A stretch of 34,547 nucleotides of DNA from Streptomyces humidus (GTDB taxonomy: Bacteria; Actinomycetota; Actinomycetes; Streptomycetales; Streptomycetaceae), in the NCBI RefSeq assembly GCF_014649655.1, contig NZ_BMTL01000058.1, positions 1 to 34,547 on the forward strand, written 5' to 3'. Below the pieces are notes generated by a model. It saw only the letters and a list, made by a program, of their open reading frames with translations. It was not told the DNA's origin and did no database searches. Below, one piece after another: positions 1-7,766 of this stretch. A program made the position numbers and the translations under genes. Numbering within the stretch: the stretch's first letter is position 1; each line of letters begins with the position of its first letter.

Positions 1-242
1 TAGTTGAAGTCCTCCTCCACGTGCACGATGTCGTAGGGGGCGATGCGCCGGCCGATGGCCGTGGTGCTGGTGTCACGCGGCGTCGAGGCGCTCGAGACGG
101 CCGCCGGGAGGCCCGCCACGTTGTAGGCGAGGGTGCTGAACGATCCGGAGGCCGGGTCCGCCGCGGCGGCGGGGGACGCGGTCGCGACGAGCCCGCCGCA
201 GGTGAAGGCCGCTGCCGCGAGACAGGTGAGAAGACGGCGCAT
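1..242 (-). CDS. Secreted endonuclease/exonuclease/phosphatase-family protein, 3' end cut by window
   Basis: Only the first 80 residues lie in the window; the gene runs off the left edge. The start is the ATG whose complement is 240-242, preceded by AGGAG about ten bases upstream. Residues 1-28 form a Sec signal peptide (MRRLL, a hydrophobic stretch, Ala-rich cleavage region). The mature part begins with FSTLAYNVAGLP, the usual first strand of the DNase I-like EEP fold with its metal-site Asn, and continues to DIVHVEEDFN, where the metal-binding Glu of the family is expected. Family members hydrolyse phosphodiesters (nucleic acids, sphingomyelin, inositol phosphates), so the substrate cannot be named. 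A second secreted EEP protein lies at 10668-11504, but the two are not close in sequence. Confidence 0.75.
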   Translation of the reverse strand, partial: MRRLLTCLAAAAFTCGGLVATASPAAAADPASGSFSTLAYNVAGLPAAVSSASTPRDTSTTAIGRRIAPYDIVHVEEDFN

Positions 243-809
243 GAAGGGGAGCTCCTGTGAAGTGGGGGAGGGGCAGCGGGACCGTACCGCTGGTAACCCG
301 CTCCTGTCGCCGGATCGGGCGAGGGAGATCAAAATTTGACCGCGTGGTCTGATCCAGGCGGTCGGCGGCGGATGGCCGACCGGTGTCGACCGGGTGAACC
401 TCTCGAACCGCGCCCGGGGCGGCGGCGCAGCCTTCGAAGCGGCCGGGGCGGGGGCCGCGGCCGAAGCCGACTCGGTGCGCGCCACCGCGCTGGGCGCCGA
501 CGCCTTCCCCGAACTCCTCGCCGCGGACGCCGCGGACGGCGCAGACGCGACCGTGCCGGGTCCCCGCGCTCCTGCGCGACGCGCCACCATCGCGGCCGGG
601 CGGGCCGGCGGGCCGCGTCCTGCGGACGGCGCGACGACACCCTCAACGCCAGTTCGGGGCATGCCTGTCGGCGCCGTCCGGTGCTTCTGCCAGCGCGAAA
701 GCCAGAGGTGTCCTTTCGAGGCCCGCACGGGCGGCGCAGTCCGACGGGCCCGTCGGACGGGGGCGCCGCGACGACCGCTCCACCGGGCGAGGGACGGGGA
801 CAGACGACC
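243..809. other. Gap between divergent genes with a coding-like patch
   Basis: This stretch separates the EEP gene and the LacI gene. From a GTG at 394 to about 560 the plus strand reads as Ala-rich protein with G or C at almost every third codon position, then the bias drifts into another frame. This looks like a decayed gene remnant, but I recognise no family. The rest should hold both promoters; no clear -10 or -35 boxes were found. A loose inverted repeat, CGAAAG...CTTTCG, lies near 702-725 and could be a regulator site. Confidence 0.25.
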
Positions 810-1865
810 GTGCCGGACAGCCGATCAGGGACGTCTTCCCCGGACGGGACGAAAGGGCGCGGCGTCAGGGGCGCGGGACCGGCGGCGGTCACCATCGCGT
901 ACATCGCCGAGTCCGCCGGCGTCTCCGTCCCCACGGTGTCGAAGGTGCTCAACGGCCGGTCCGATGTGTCGGACGAGACCCGGGCCCGCGTCGAGGAGCT
1001 CATTCACCGGTACGGCTACCGCAAGCCGCCGAAGAACCGCAGCAACCTCGTGGAGCTGGTCTTCCGCGAGCTGGAGAGCATGTGGGCCGTGGAGATCATC
1101 CGGGGCGTCGAACGAGTGGCCCGCAGGAACAAGGTCGGCGTGCTGGTGTCGGAGTTCGGTCTCCAGGACACCCCGAGCAGGACCCTCGACGACACCCTCG
1201 GGCGGCGTCCGCAGTGCGTCCTCTCGGTCTCCCAGCTGTCGGAGGAGGAGCGCGGCCAGCTGAAGGCGAAGGGCATCCCCTTCGTGGTCTTCGACCCGAA
1301 CGAGGAGCTTCCCGACGGCGTTCCGTTCGTCGGCGCCACCAACTGGAGGGGCGGTCAGGCCGCGACCCGGCACCTGGTGGGACTGGGACACCGGCGCATC
1401 GCCATGATCAGCGGACCCGACCATCCCTTCTGTCTGGCGCGGTCGGCGGGCTACACCTCCGCCCTCACGGAGGCCGGCCTGCCGGTGGATCCCGACCTGG
1501 TGGTCAAGACGCTCCTCACCCGCGACGACGGCTGCTCGGCGGCGCGCGACCTGCTCTCCCGGCCCGACCGTCCCACCGCCGTCTTCACCGCCAACGACAT
1601 GCAGGCGCTCGGTGTCTACCAGGCCGCCCGTGAGCTGGGGTTGAGAATCCCGGAGGACCTGAGCGTGGTGGGCTTCGACGACGTCCCCGCCGTCGCTTGG
1701 GTCGACCCGCCCCTGACCACGGTCCATCAGCCCCTGGCGGAGATGGCGGTGGCCGCCACCGAGCTGGCGCCGGCACTGGGCCGCGGCGAGGACGTGCCCC
1801 AGGTCGGGGTGGAGATCGCCACCACGCTCACCGTCCGCGAGAGCACGGCCCCGCCGAAGACCTGA
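810..1865 (+). CDS. LacI-family transcriptional regulator
   Basis: A DNA-binding repressor of about 351 residues, the normal size for LacI/GalR proteins. The N-terminal helix-turn-helix reads VTIAYIAESAGVSVPTVSKV, followed by the hinge-proximal SDETRARVEELIHRYGY. The rest is a periplasmic-binding-protein-like sensor fold, with the conserved TAVFTANDMQALGVYQAARELG and DLSVVGFDDVPAVAWVDPPLTTV blocks. The frame is open further upstream, but the GTG at 810 has a GGGGA about nine bases before it and puts the HTH at the expected distance from the N-terminus. Downstream lie the convergent GH5 gene, the GH43 gene and two LacI-type palindromes at 5538-5551 and 5658-5671. It is therefore the likely local regulator of this glycosidase island, responding to a xyloglucan or beta-glucan oligosaccharide (inference). 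Confidence 0.9.
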   Translation: MPDSRSGTSSPDGTKGRGVRGAGPAAVTIAYIAESAGVSVPTVSKVLNGRSDVSDETRARVEELIHRYGYRKPPKNRSNLVELVFRELESMWAVEIIRGVERVARRNKVGVLVSEFGLQDTPSRTLDDTLGRRPQCVLSVSQLSEEERGQLKAKGIPFVVFDPNEELPDGVPFVGATNWRGGQAATRHLVGLGHRRIAMISGPDHPFCLARSAGYTSALTEAGLPVDPDLVVKTLLTRDDGCSAARDLLSRPDRPTAVFTANDMQALGVYQAARELGLRIPEDLSVVGFDDVPAVAWVDPPLTTVHQPLAEMAVAATELAPALGRGEDVPQVGVEIATTLTVRESTAPPKT

Positions 1866-1960
1866 GCCGAGCAACCGAAGGCCTGAGCATGTCGGGAGGG
1901 CGGAGCGGGCCGGGACGGAGCCCCGGGCGCCGGGGCGGCCGCCCGGGGCTATGGGACCCG

Positions 1961-3715
1961 TCAGCCGACGGCGCCGGTCACCGAGTTCCCGGACTTGGTC
2001 ACCCGGTACGTCTCGGTGGCTCCGCTCCAGAAGTGGAAGGTGAGCGTCGCCTGCGCGCCGTCTCGCAGCGAGTTGACGAACTTCGAGGTCAGGAGCAGCG
2101 CGTTGCCGGGGTAGTCGGGGGAGAAGGCCTCGTTGAACTCCTGGTAGGGCGTCCAGGAGGTGGGGCCGGCGTTGCTGCCGTCGGCGTACGTGGCCTCCAT
2201 GGTGGCCAGCAGGTCACCGCGGAACAGGGTGGGAACGGTGAGGCCGTCGGTGCCGCCGGTCGCGTTCGACAGGACCGGCCGGTCGTACGTGGTCACGTGG
2301 ATCTTCCAGGGCAGGCCCCGGGAGAACCGGGCCTCGACGACCGCGTTGATCCCGTACGCACGGTTGCCCGCCAGCCGGGTGAGCGCCGTGTCCGTGATCG
2401 TGAGCCGGTCGCCGGAGACGGTGTAGTCCCGGCCCGCCACGAGCTTGCTGCTGCCCTGCCAAAGCCCCCGGAAGGCAGTGCCGTTCGGGTTCAGAGTGAG
2501 GCTCTCGGGCGTGATGGGAGCCGACTTCGCGAGGAAGATCCGGTCCGAGGACGCGGTCCCCGAGCGGGTGGTCCAGCTCGACTTGATCTGCTTGACGAGC
2601 TCGGGGTCGCGCCACTGCAGCGTGCTGCGGTTCAGGAAGTTGAAGGCGTCCCACAGGGCCGTGGTCACGCCGGCGGCGCGGGCCTCTTGGCCGAACTGCT
2701 CGAAGTACTTCAGCGCCTCGCCCGCTTCGACGCGGGCGGGGTGGTAGTGGTCGGGGTACGACAGCAGGCCGTACTCGCCCAGGTAGACGGGGATTCCCCG
2801 GGAGGTGAGCGTGGTGCGGATCCGGTCGAAGGTGTCGGTCATGTCCTTCTGCGCGGTGGCGTCGAACCGCGTGCCGCCGGCGACGTTCACACTGAACGGG
2901 TACCAGCCGTAGAAGTGCACGGTGGCCACGAGATAGGGGTCGTTCAGCGACTTCATCTCCCTGACCAGGATGTCCAGGAAGTCCTGGCCGGCGTTGGTGT
3001 GCAGGCTCGGCAGCATCAGCAGACGGGTCGCGTTGTTGCCGCCCGACCGGCGCACCACCGTGTGGAACGCGGTGTTGAGTTCGTCGTTGTACTGGTTGCC
3101 CTGGGCGTCGGTGGTGTTGTCGAACTGCGGCTCGTTGTTGCTCTCGAAGAGCAGTGCCTGCGAGGAGTCCCTGAAGGCCGCGGCGATCTGGGTCCAGGTG
3201 GCCTTGAAGCGGGCGAGGACGTTGTCGTGGTCGGTGGGCATGGAGGCGATCCACTGCCACGAGTCGTGGTGGACGTTGACGACGACGTACAGGCCGTCGG
3301 CCAGTGCCCAGTCGACCACCTGTTTGACGCGGCTCATCCAGGTCGCGTCGATCGTGTAGGGGGCGGTGGAGGACTGGTGGCCGCTCCAGGTGACGGGGAG
3401 CCGCACACTGCGGAAGCCCTGGGCCTTGATGGTGTCGAACAGTGCCTTGGTGGCGGGCGGGTTGCCCCAGGACGTCTCGTCGGGAATGGCGTCCAGGGTG
3501 TTGCCCAGGTTCCAGCTGGGCTGCATCGCGGCCACCGTGTCCACGGAGGCGGCGGTGGGCCGGGGGAGCCGTGCCGAGGAGGCGTCATCGTGGCGCGGCA
3601 CGGCCAGGGCGGTGGTGCCGGTCAGCGAGACTGCGGCGACCAGCGCCAGGAGGAGGCCGAGCACCCGGCCGGGACCGCGGCTGCGGCGGCCGGTGCTGTG
3701 GTGCGTTCCCTTCAT
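1961..3715 (-). CDS. Secreted GH5 endo-beta-1,4-glucanase/xyloglucanase with X2 and CBM46-like modules
   Basis: A 584-residue secreted enzyme. Residues 1-39 are a long Sec signal with an Arg-rich n-region. The GH5 barrel spans about 60-385: it opens with QPSWNLGNTLDA, a signature of subfamily GH5_4. The acid/base Glu is E195 in SNNEP and the nucleophile is E314 in YLGEYG. About residues 398-480 match the Ig-like CBM_X2 module (ITPESLTLNPNG, DYTVSGDRLTIT). The last 100 residues, ending FHFWSGATETYRV, resemble CBM46. The order GH5_4, X2, CBM46 is known from bacilli in enzymes acting on xyloglucan and mixed-linkage beta-glucan, which supports that substrate here (inference). It lies 121 bp downstream of the GH43 gene on the same strand, with no operator of its own, so the two are probably one operon. 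Confidence 0.88.
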   Translation of the reverse strand: MKGTHHSTGRRSRGPGRVLGLLLALVAAVSLTGTTALAVPRHDDASSARLPRPTAASVDTVAAMQPSWNLGNTLDAIPDETSWGNPPATKALFDTIKAQGFRSVRLPVTWSGHQSSTAPYTIDATWMSRVKQVVDWALADGLYVVVNVHHDSWQWIASMPTDHDNVLARFKATWTQIAAAFRDSSQALLFESNNEPQFDNTTDAQGNQYNDELNTAFHTVVRRSGGNNATRLLMLPSLHTNAGQDFLDILVREMKSLNDPYLVATVHFYGWYPFSVNVAGGTRFDATAQKDMTDTFDRIRTTLTSRGIPVYLGEYGLLSYPDHYHPARVEAGEALKYFEQFGQEARAAGVTTALWDAFNFLNRSTLQWRDPELVKQIKSSWTTRSGTASSDRIFLAKSAPITPESLTLNPNGTAFRGLWQGSSKLVAGRDYTVSGDRLTITDTALTRLAGNRAYGINAVVEARFSRGLPWKIHVTTYDRPVLSNATGGTDGLTVPTLFRGDLLATMEATYADGSNAGPTSWTPYQEFNEAFSPDYPGNALLLTSKFVNSLRDGAQATLTFHFWSGATETYRVTKSGNSVTGAVG

Positions 3716-3836
3716 CTTCGGACCTCTTTCTCTGTTGGCCGAGCGGGGGTTCCCGCCCGTGGGGGGATGGAGCGACAGACGGTCGAGGGAGGGGACGTCT
3801 TCCGGCGGCCACGCGGTGTCGGTGCGCGGCGCCGGT

Positions 3837-5360
3837 TCAGGCGGGGAGCGGCTCGTAGTCGAACCAGTCGAAGTGGACGGTGCCGGCCGAGGCGTACAGG
3901 CCGATGACCCGCCCGGTGAAGCCGCCGGCGACCTCGGTCGACAGATAGCGGCCGTCCAGGGCGCCGAGCGCCGTGAACGTGCCGTCCGGTTCCTCGACGC
4001 CGAGCGTGAGGGTGTCCGGCCCGCTGCGCGAGTCCCGCTGCGGGGCGCCGGTGATCCGTACGGCGAGCGTCGCGGGCCCCGCGGGCACGGACCTCGACGC
4101 CACGACGGTGCGCAGCGGTCCGACGCGGCTGAGCACGCGCACCTCTCCTTCGCGGGCCTCGATCTCGTAGTGGTGTCGCTCGTCCAGCCGGACGGCGAGG
4201 CCGCCGCGTCCTTCCGCGGGGTCGATCCGGGTGCGCGCCCGGCAGGCCAGGTGCTGTTGGCGGCGGCCGGCGAACACGACGTCGGGGTCGTCCAGGGAGG
4301 CGCCCCGGGCGCGCAGGGTGAGCCAGCCGGACCGCTCCTGGGTCGTGCAGTGCTCCGCCGGACGGTCGCGCACCGAGACCCACTGCGGTCGCAGTTCGCT
4401 CAGGTCGAAGTCGTCCCGGACCGACTCGACGGGCCCGGGGACCAGCGGCCAGGCGGGTGCGGGCAGTTCGGGCGTCACCTTGGCGACGACGGGCCAGCCG
4501 TCCACCCAGGCGACGGGCGTCAGGAACGTCTCCCGGCCCAGCACGTGCCAGCCCGGGGTGCCGCCGCGCGGCCGGACGCCGAGCACGACCATCCACCAGG
4601 AGCCGTCGGGTCCCTGGACCAGGTCCGCGTGGCCGGTGTTCTGAACGGGGTGGTCGGTGCCGCGGTGCGTGAGGATCGGATTGGCCGGGCACGGCTCGAA
4701 GGGGCCGCCCGGGGTGCGTCCACGGGCGATCGAGACGCCGTGGCAGCGCTCGGTGCCGCCCTCGGCGATGAGCAGGTACCAGTAGTCGCCGATCCGGTAG
4801 AGGTGCGGGGCCTCCGGAGCCTTGGCGTCGGGCGCGCCGGACCAGAGCCTGTGCGGGGTCTCGGACGTCTCGCCGGTGTACGGGTCGATGCGGACCTGGG
4901 AGACCCCGGCGACGGTGCACCAGCAGACGCCGTCCTCGTCCCAGGCGAGGTCCGGGTCGATGCCGGGGACGCCGGGCAGCCGGACCGGGTCCGACCACGG
5001 TCCGGCGGGGTCGGTGGCGGTGAACAGCATGTTGCCGCCCTCGGCGGTCACGTTGGTGACGATCAGCCAGAATCGTCCGTCGTGGTGGCGCAGGGTGGGG
5101 GCGTAGATGCCGCCGGAGGACGGCGCGCCGGTCAGGCGCAGCTGACCCGGCCGGTCCAGTGCGTTGCCGATCTGCGTCCAGTGGATCAGGTCGCGGCTGT
5201 GGAACACGGGGATGCCGGGGAAGTACTCGAAGCTCGAGCAGACGACGTAGTAGTCGTCGCCCACGCGGCAGACGCTGGGGTCGGGGTGGAAGCCGGGGAT
5301 CACCGGGTTGGGGAACGTGGCGGCGCGAACGGGGGAGTCCGGTTGCGACTCGTCTGACAC
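3837..5360 (-). CDS. GH43 beta-xylosidase/alpha-L-arabinofuranosidase
   Basis: A 507-residue non-secreted glycoside hydrolase. The N-terminal five-bladed propeller begins FPNPVIPGFHPDPS, with the general-base Asp at about D27. It continues with YYVVCSSFEYFPGIPVFHS, the modulating Asp in GIDPDLAWDEDG and the general-acid Glu in EAPHLYRIGDYWYL. The C-terminal part (from about residue 310) is the beta-sandwich often found on GH43 xylosidases. The open frame extends upstream to 5675, but I chose the GTG at 5358-5360 because AAAGGA lies nine bases before it; the longer version would also run through the operator. No signal peptide is seen, so it probably trims imported oligosaccharides. Substrate (xylosyl or arabinosyl side chains) is inferred from family and neighbours. 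Confidence 0.88.
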   Translation of the reverse strand: MSDESQPDSPVRAATFPNPVIPGFHPDPSVCRVGDDYYVVCSSFEYFPGIPVFHSRDLIHWTQIGNALDRPGQLRLTGAPSSGGIYAPTLRHHDGRFWLIVTNVTAEGGNMLFTATDPAGPWSDPVRLPGVPGIDPDLAWDEDGVCWCTVAGVSQVRIDPYTGETSETPHRLWSGAPDAKAPEAPHLYRIGDYWYLLIAEGGTERCHGVSIARGRTPGGPFEPCPANPILTHRGTDHPVQNTGHADLVQGPDGSWWMVVLGVRPRGGTPGWHVLGRETFLTPVAWVDGWPVVAKVTPELPAPAWPLVPGPVESVRDDFDLSELRPQWVSVRDRPAEHCTTQERSGWLTLRARGASLDDPDVVFAGRRQQHLACRARTRIDPAEGRGGLAVRLDERHHYEIEAREGEVRVLSRVGPLRTVVASRSVPAGPATLAVRITGAPQRDSRSGPDTLTLGVEEPDGTFTALGALDGRYLSTEVAGGFTGRVIGLYASAGTVHFDWFDYEPLPA

Positions 5361-5537
5361 TGCGACAAATCCTTTGTCTGGTACGGGCGTTGTGGCGTGC
5401 GTTCCGGTCTCGGGTGTGTCCGGCATCGGGTTGGGCGGCTCGGGCGAGTGGGTCCGGCGGCTCCCGCCGGAGCGGCGGCTCTGCCGACGAAACCTCTGCG
5501 GCTCAGCCCGTTGGTCATGGAGCGGCCCTTCCCCTGT

Positions 5538-5551
5538 GTCGAAGCGCTTCA
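5538..5551. promoter_or_regulatory. LacI-family operator, copy 1
   Basis: GTCGAAGCGCTTCA contains the perfect palindrome GAAGCGCTTC with the central CG typical of LacI/GalR operators. It lies about 180 bp upstream of the GH43 start, so it should control the minus-strand GH43-GH5 operon. An identical 14-mer occurs at 5658-5671. Confidence 0.75.
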
Positions 5552-5657
5552 CCTGGCCGCGAACGTTAATGACAGGTTTCTCACGAAACAAGAGGGCGAA
5601 AGCCGAGAAAGTTTCCCGCTGTCCGGTCATTGACAGGCCTGCGCGACCGGTGGGAGC

Positions 5658-5671
5658 GTCGAAGCGCTTCA
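5658..5671. promoter_or_regulatory. LacI-family operator, copy 2
   Basis: The same 14 bases, GTCGAAGCGCTTCA, recur 120 bp after copy 1. This copy lies about 70 bp before the plus-strand ORF at 5741 and its coupled GH31 gene, so the pair can repress both divergent arms. The 120-bp spacing could also allow looping (inference). Confidence 0.75.
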
Positions 5672-5716
5672 ACACTCCGTCCAGTCGACACTCCGTCCAG
5701 TCGACACTCCGTCCAG
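5672..5716. repeat. 16-bp tandem repeat beside the operator
   Basis: The unit ACACTCCGTCCAGTCG is repeated almost three times (two full copies and a partial third) directly after operator copy 2. It lies between the operator and the plus-strand ORF, so copy number would change promoter spacing. Confidence 0.85.
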
Positions 5717-5740
5717 CCAGCCTGCTTAGGGGTCAGCCTC

Positions 5741-6226
5741 GTGGGCCTTCCGTCCCCGTCCGCCGTCGGCCTGCCTGCGTTGCGCGATCCGGCGTCGGCC
5801 GTCGAACCCTTCGACGGCCGGCCGGTCGTCCCGTCGGCGCCGACCTACCTGCTCCGCGACGTCCACGTCCGCCTCCCGCGGCCGCCCCGGGCCCGGAGCA
5901 CGGACACCGGCTCCGCCGAGCCGGACACCGTCACGGCCCGCGGCCGGATCCGCGACGCCGGCCGGATCGGGTCCCCGGCCGGCCGTCGGCACGCCGTGCC
6001 CGTGCCCGTCGCCGCCGACGCAGACGCAGACGCAGACGCCGACGCGCGAGACTGCCACGCCCGTTCGCTGCCCGACGGCTCGGCGCGGGCGCGCGGTCAC
6101 GCCCGGCGTTCCGGTCCGGTCCGCGTCGACCACGGCACACGGGCCCGTGACCCCGAAGACGGCGACCACTGGTTCCGGGGGCTGACCGCCACGCCCGGCG
6201 CACGAACGGAGGCACCCGCCCGATGA
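5741..6226 (+). CDS. Uncharacterised Arg/Ala/Pro-rich ORF coupled to the GH31 gene
   Basis: I do not recognise this 161-residue product. Coding is supported by G or C at nearly every third position and by an ATGA overlap: its TGA (6224-6226) overlaps the ATG of the GH31 gene, implying translational coupling. The GTG at 5741 has AGGGG about ten bases upstream. The protein is rich in Arg, Ala and Pro, with a run of alternating Ala-Asp near residues 94-102 made by a GACGCA hexanucleotide repeat. It ends DGDHWFRGLTATPGA. No signal peptide or membrane segment is visible. It may be the worn remnant of a longer sugar-metabolism gene, since this position usually holds transport or hydrolase genes. 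The biased codons could also mislead, so confidence is limited. Confidence 0.4.
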   Translation: MGLPSPSAVGLPALRDPASAVEPFDGRPVVPSAPTYLLRDVHVRLPRPPRARSTDTGSAEPDTVTARGRIRDAGRIGSPAGRRHAVPVPVAADADADADADARDCHARSLPDGSARARGHARRSGPVRVDHGTRARDPEDGDHWFRGLTATPGARTEAPAR

Positions 6227-7164
6227 AGTTCACCGACGGCCGCTGGCTGACGCGTCCGGGCTGCACCCCGCGCTTCGCCGCCGAGGTCGCGGACGCGCGC
6301 GCGGACGCTGACCGGATGACCTTGTACGCCCCGGTCAAGCACATCACCGGCCGAGGCGGCACGCTCAACGGCCCGCTGCTGACCGTGGAGTGCTGGTCCC
6401 CGGCCGAGGGCGTCATCGGCGTACGCGCCACCCACCACGCCGGCTCCGTGCGCCGGGGGCCGGAGTTCGCGCTGTCCGGGTCCCGCCGCACCGAGGAGGG
6501 AGTGGGCAAGGTCCGCCGCGACGGCCCGCTGCTGGAGCTCACCTCCGGTGACCTGACCCTGCGCGTCGACTGCTCCCGGCCGTGGCGGCTGGACTTCGTC
6601 GCGGACGGACGGGTGCTGACCTCGGCGGGCGAGCGGGGCACCGGGTTCGTCACCGACGCCGAGGGCCGCCACCACATGGTCGGACAACTCGCGCTCGGCG
6701 TCGGCGAGTCGGTGTACGGACTGGGCGAGCGTTTCACCCCCTTCGTCAAGAACGGCCAGTCCGTGGACATCTGGCAGGCCGACGGCGGCACGAGCAGCGA
6801 CCAGGCCTACAAGAACGTTCCGTTCCACCTGACCGACCGCGGCTACGGCGTCTTCGTGAACCACCCCGGAAGGGTGAGCTACGAGGTCGGATCGGAGGCG
6901 GTCGGGCAGGTCCAGTTCAGCGTCGAGGACCAGTCGCTGGAGTACTTCGTCGTCCACGGCCCGAGCCCGAAGGAGGTCCTGGAGCGCTACACCGCGCTCA
7001 CCGGCCGCCCGGCCCTGCCCCCGGCCTGGGCGCTGGGCCTGTGGCTCACGACCTCCTTCACCGAGCACGCGGGCCCATGGGGCCGGAGATCGGGAGACCG
7101 GGAGATCCAGCGACCCGCTCACCCGGGCGCCCGGAGGGCGCAAATCCCTTGTCGCAGCAAGTGA
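6223..7164 (+). pseudogene. Truncated GH31 alpha-xylosidase (N-terminal part only)
   Basis: Residues 1 to about 280 match the N-terminal half of YicI-like GH31 alpha-xylosidases: MKFTDGRWLTRPG, the beta-sandwich with GLGERFTPFVKNGQSVDIW and DQAYKNVPF, then YFVVHGPSPKEVLERYTALTGRPALPPAWALGLWL. That last block normally leads into the catalytic barrel. Here similarity stops near base 7065, after TTSFT, and about 33 unrelated residues follow before the stop at 7164. Full-length enzymes have roughly 700-770 residues; this ORF has 313 and lacks both catalytic acids. It should be non-functional. The break lies next to unrelated small genes, so a deletion or rearrangement removed the rest. Its presence still shows the island was once aimed at xylosylated glucans. 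Confidence 0.85.
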
Positions 7165-7197
7165 GTCGGCGATTTCGTGGGCGGGCTCGCGACTGAT

Positions 7198-7203
7198 TAT
7201 GAT
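7198..7203 (+). promoter_or_regulatory. Probable -10 box of a leaderless promoter
   Basis: TATGAT lies eight bases before the ATG at 7211, so transcription should start at or next to the start codon. The -35 region is weak. This supports 7211 rather than an upstream ATG at 7199. Confidence 0.45.
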
Positions 7204-7210
7204 CTTGGTC

Positions 7211-7501
7211 ATGTCTGTGCAGAGTTCCGAGAAGGCCCTTTCCCGCAAACAGCGACTCCAGGAGAAGCAGCGCCGTCAGCTGGCGGTGGTGGACACCGTG
7301 GACAAGGCCGAGGCCAAGGTCCGCAAGGCAGAGGTCGAGCTGGCCGTGGCCGTCGCCGAAGCGGTGCAGGTGTTCGGTGACGAGGAGTCCGCCTCCGAAG
7401 GGCTCGACATGAGGGTCGAAGCGATCCGGCGCTTTCTCGGCATGGCGCGGGACGAAGCCGCCGGCGCCGAGGACGCCGCCGAGGCAGCCGGCGCATCCTG
7501 A
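7211..7501 (+). CDS. Small charged coiled-coil protein of unknown function
   Basis: A 96-residue protein beginning MSVQSSEKALSRKQRLQEKQ. Residues 8-55 are highly charged and likely form one long helix or coiled coil (KAEAKVRKAEVELAVAVAEAV). The C-terminal third has VFGDEESASEGLDMRVEAIRRFLGMARDEA, which may be a small helical bundle. Codon use is normal for the window. No RBS is visible, but a -10 box at 7198-7203 fits leaderless translation. It begins right after the GH31 break and so may have arrived with that rearrangement. Similar small helical proteins occur on actinomycete accessory DNA, but I cannot assign a role. Confidence 0.7.
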   Translation: MSVQSSEKALSRKQRLQEKQRRQLAVVDTVDKAEAKVRKAEVELAVAVAEAVQVFGDEESASEGLDMRVEAIRRFLGMARDEAAGAEDAAEAAGAS

Positions 7502-7511
7502 GCCAGGGCCG

Positions 7512-7745
7512 TCACGACCCACGGCGCCGCGCACGCCCCTCGACGTGACGGCGCCACTCCCTGGCGGGCGGGGCCGACACACCGACCGGACGCCGGGCGA
7601 CCTCGTGGCGGTCGAACCACACCCGGCTGCCGTTGCCGGCCGGTCGGGCGACGGCGAGCACGGCGACCGCGTGCCGCACGCCCGGCACGGCGACGAAGGC
7701 CGGCGGCGACAGCACACCGCCGCCGAACCCGGCGATCGTGGACAT
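7512..7745 (-). CDS. Small hypothetical protein downstream of the aldo/keto reductase
   Basis: A 77-residue product beginning MSTIAGFGGGV and ending in an Arg-rich tail. Nearly all codons end in G or C, which favours real coding. It starts 21 bp after the aldo/keto reductase stop on the same strand, so it is probably cotranscribed. No strong RBS is seen, so translation may depend on coupling. Residues 9-35 are hydrophobic (GVLSPPAFVAVPGVRHAVAVLAVA split by charged residues) but not a clear membrane helix. I do not recognise a family. Confidence 0.45.
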   Translation of the reverse strand: MSTIAGFGGGVLSPPAFVAVPGVRHAVAVLAVARPAGNGSRVWFDRHEVARRPVGVSAPPAREWRRHVEGRARRRGS

Positions 7746-7766
7746 GCTCGCAGCGCCGAAGGCGGG

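Noticed and set aside
1697..3907. 736-residue plus-strand open frame over the GH5 gene
   Set aside because: It is the antisense shadow of a clearly recognised glycosidase and shows no family motif.
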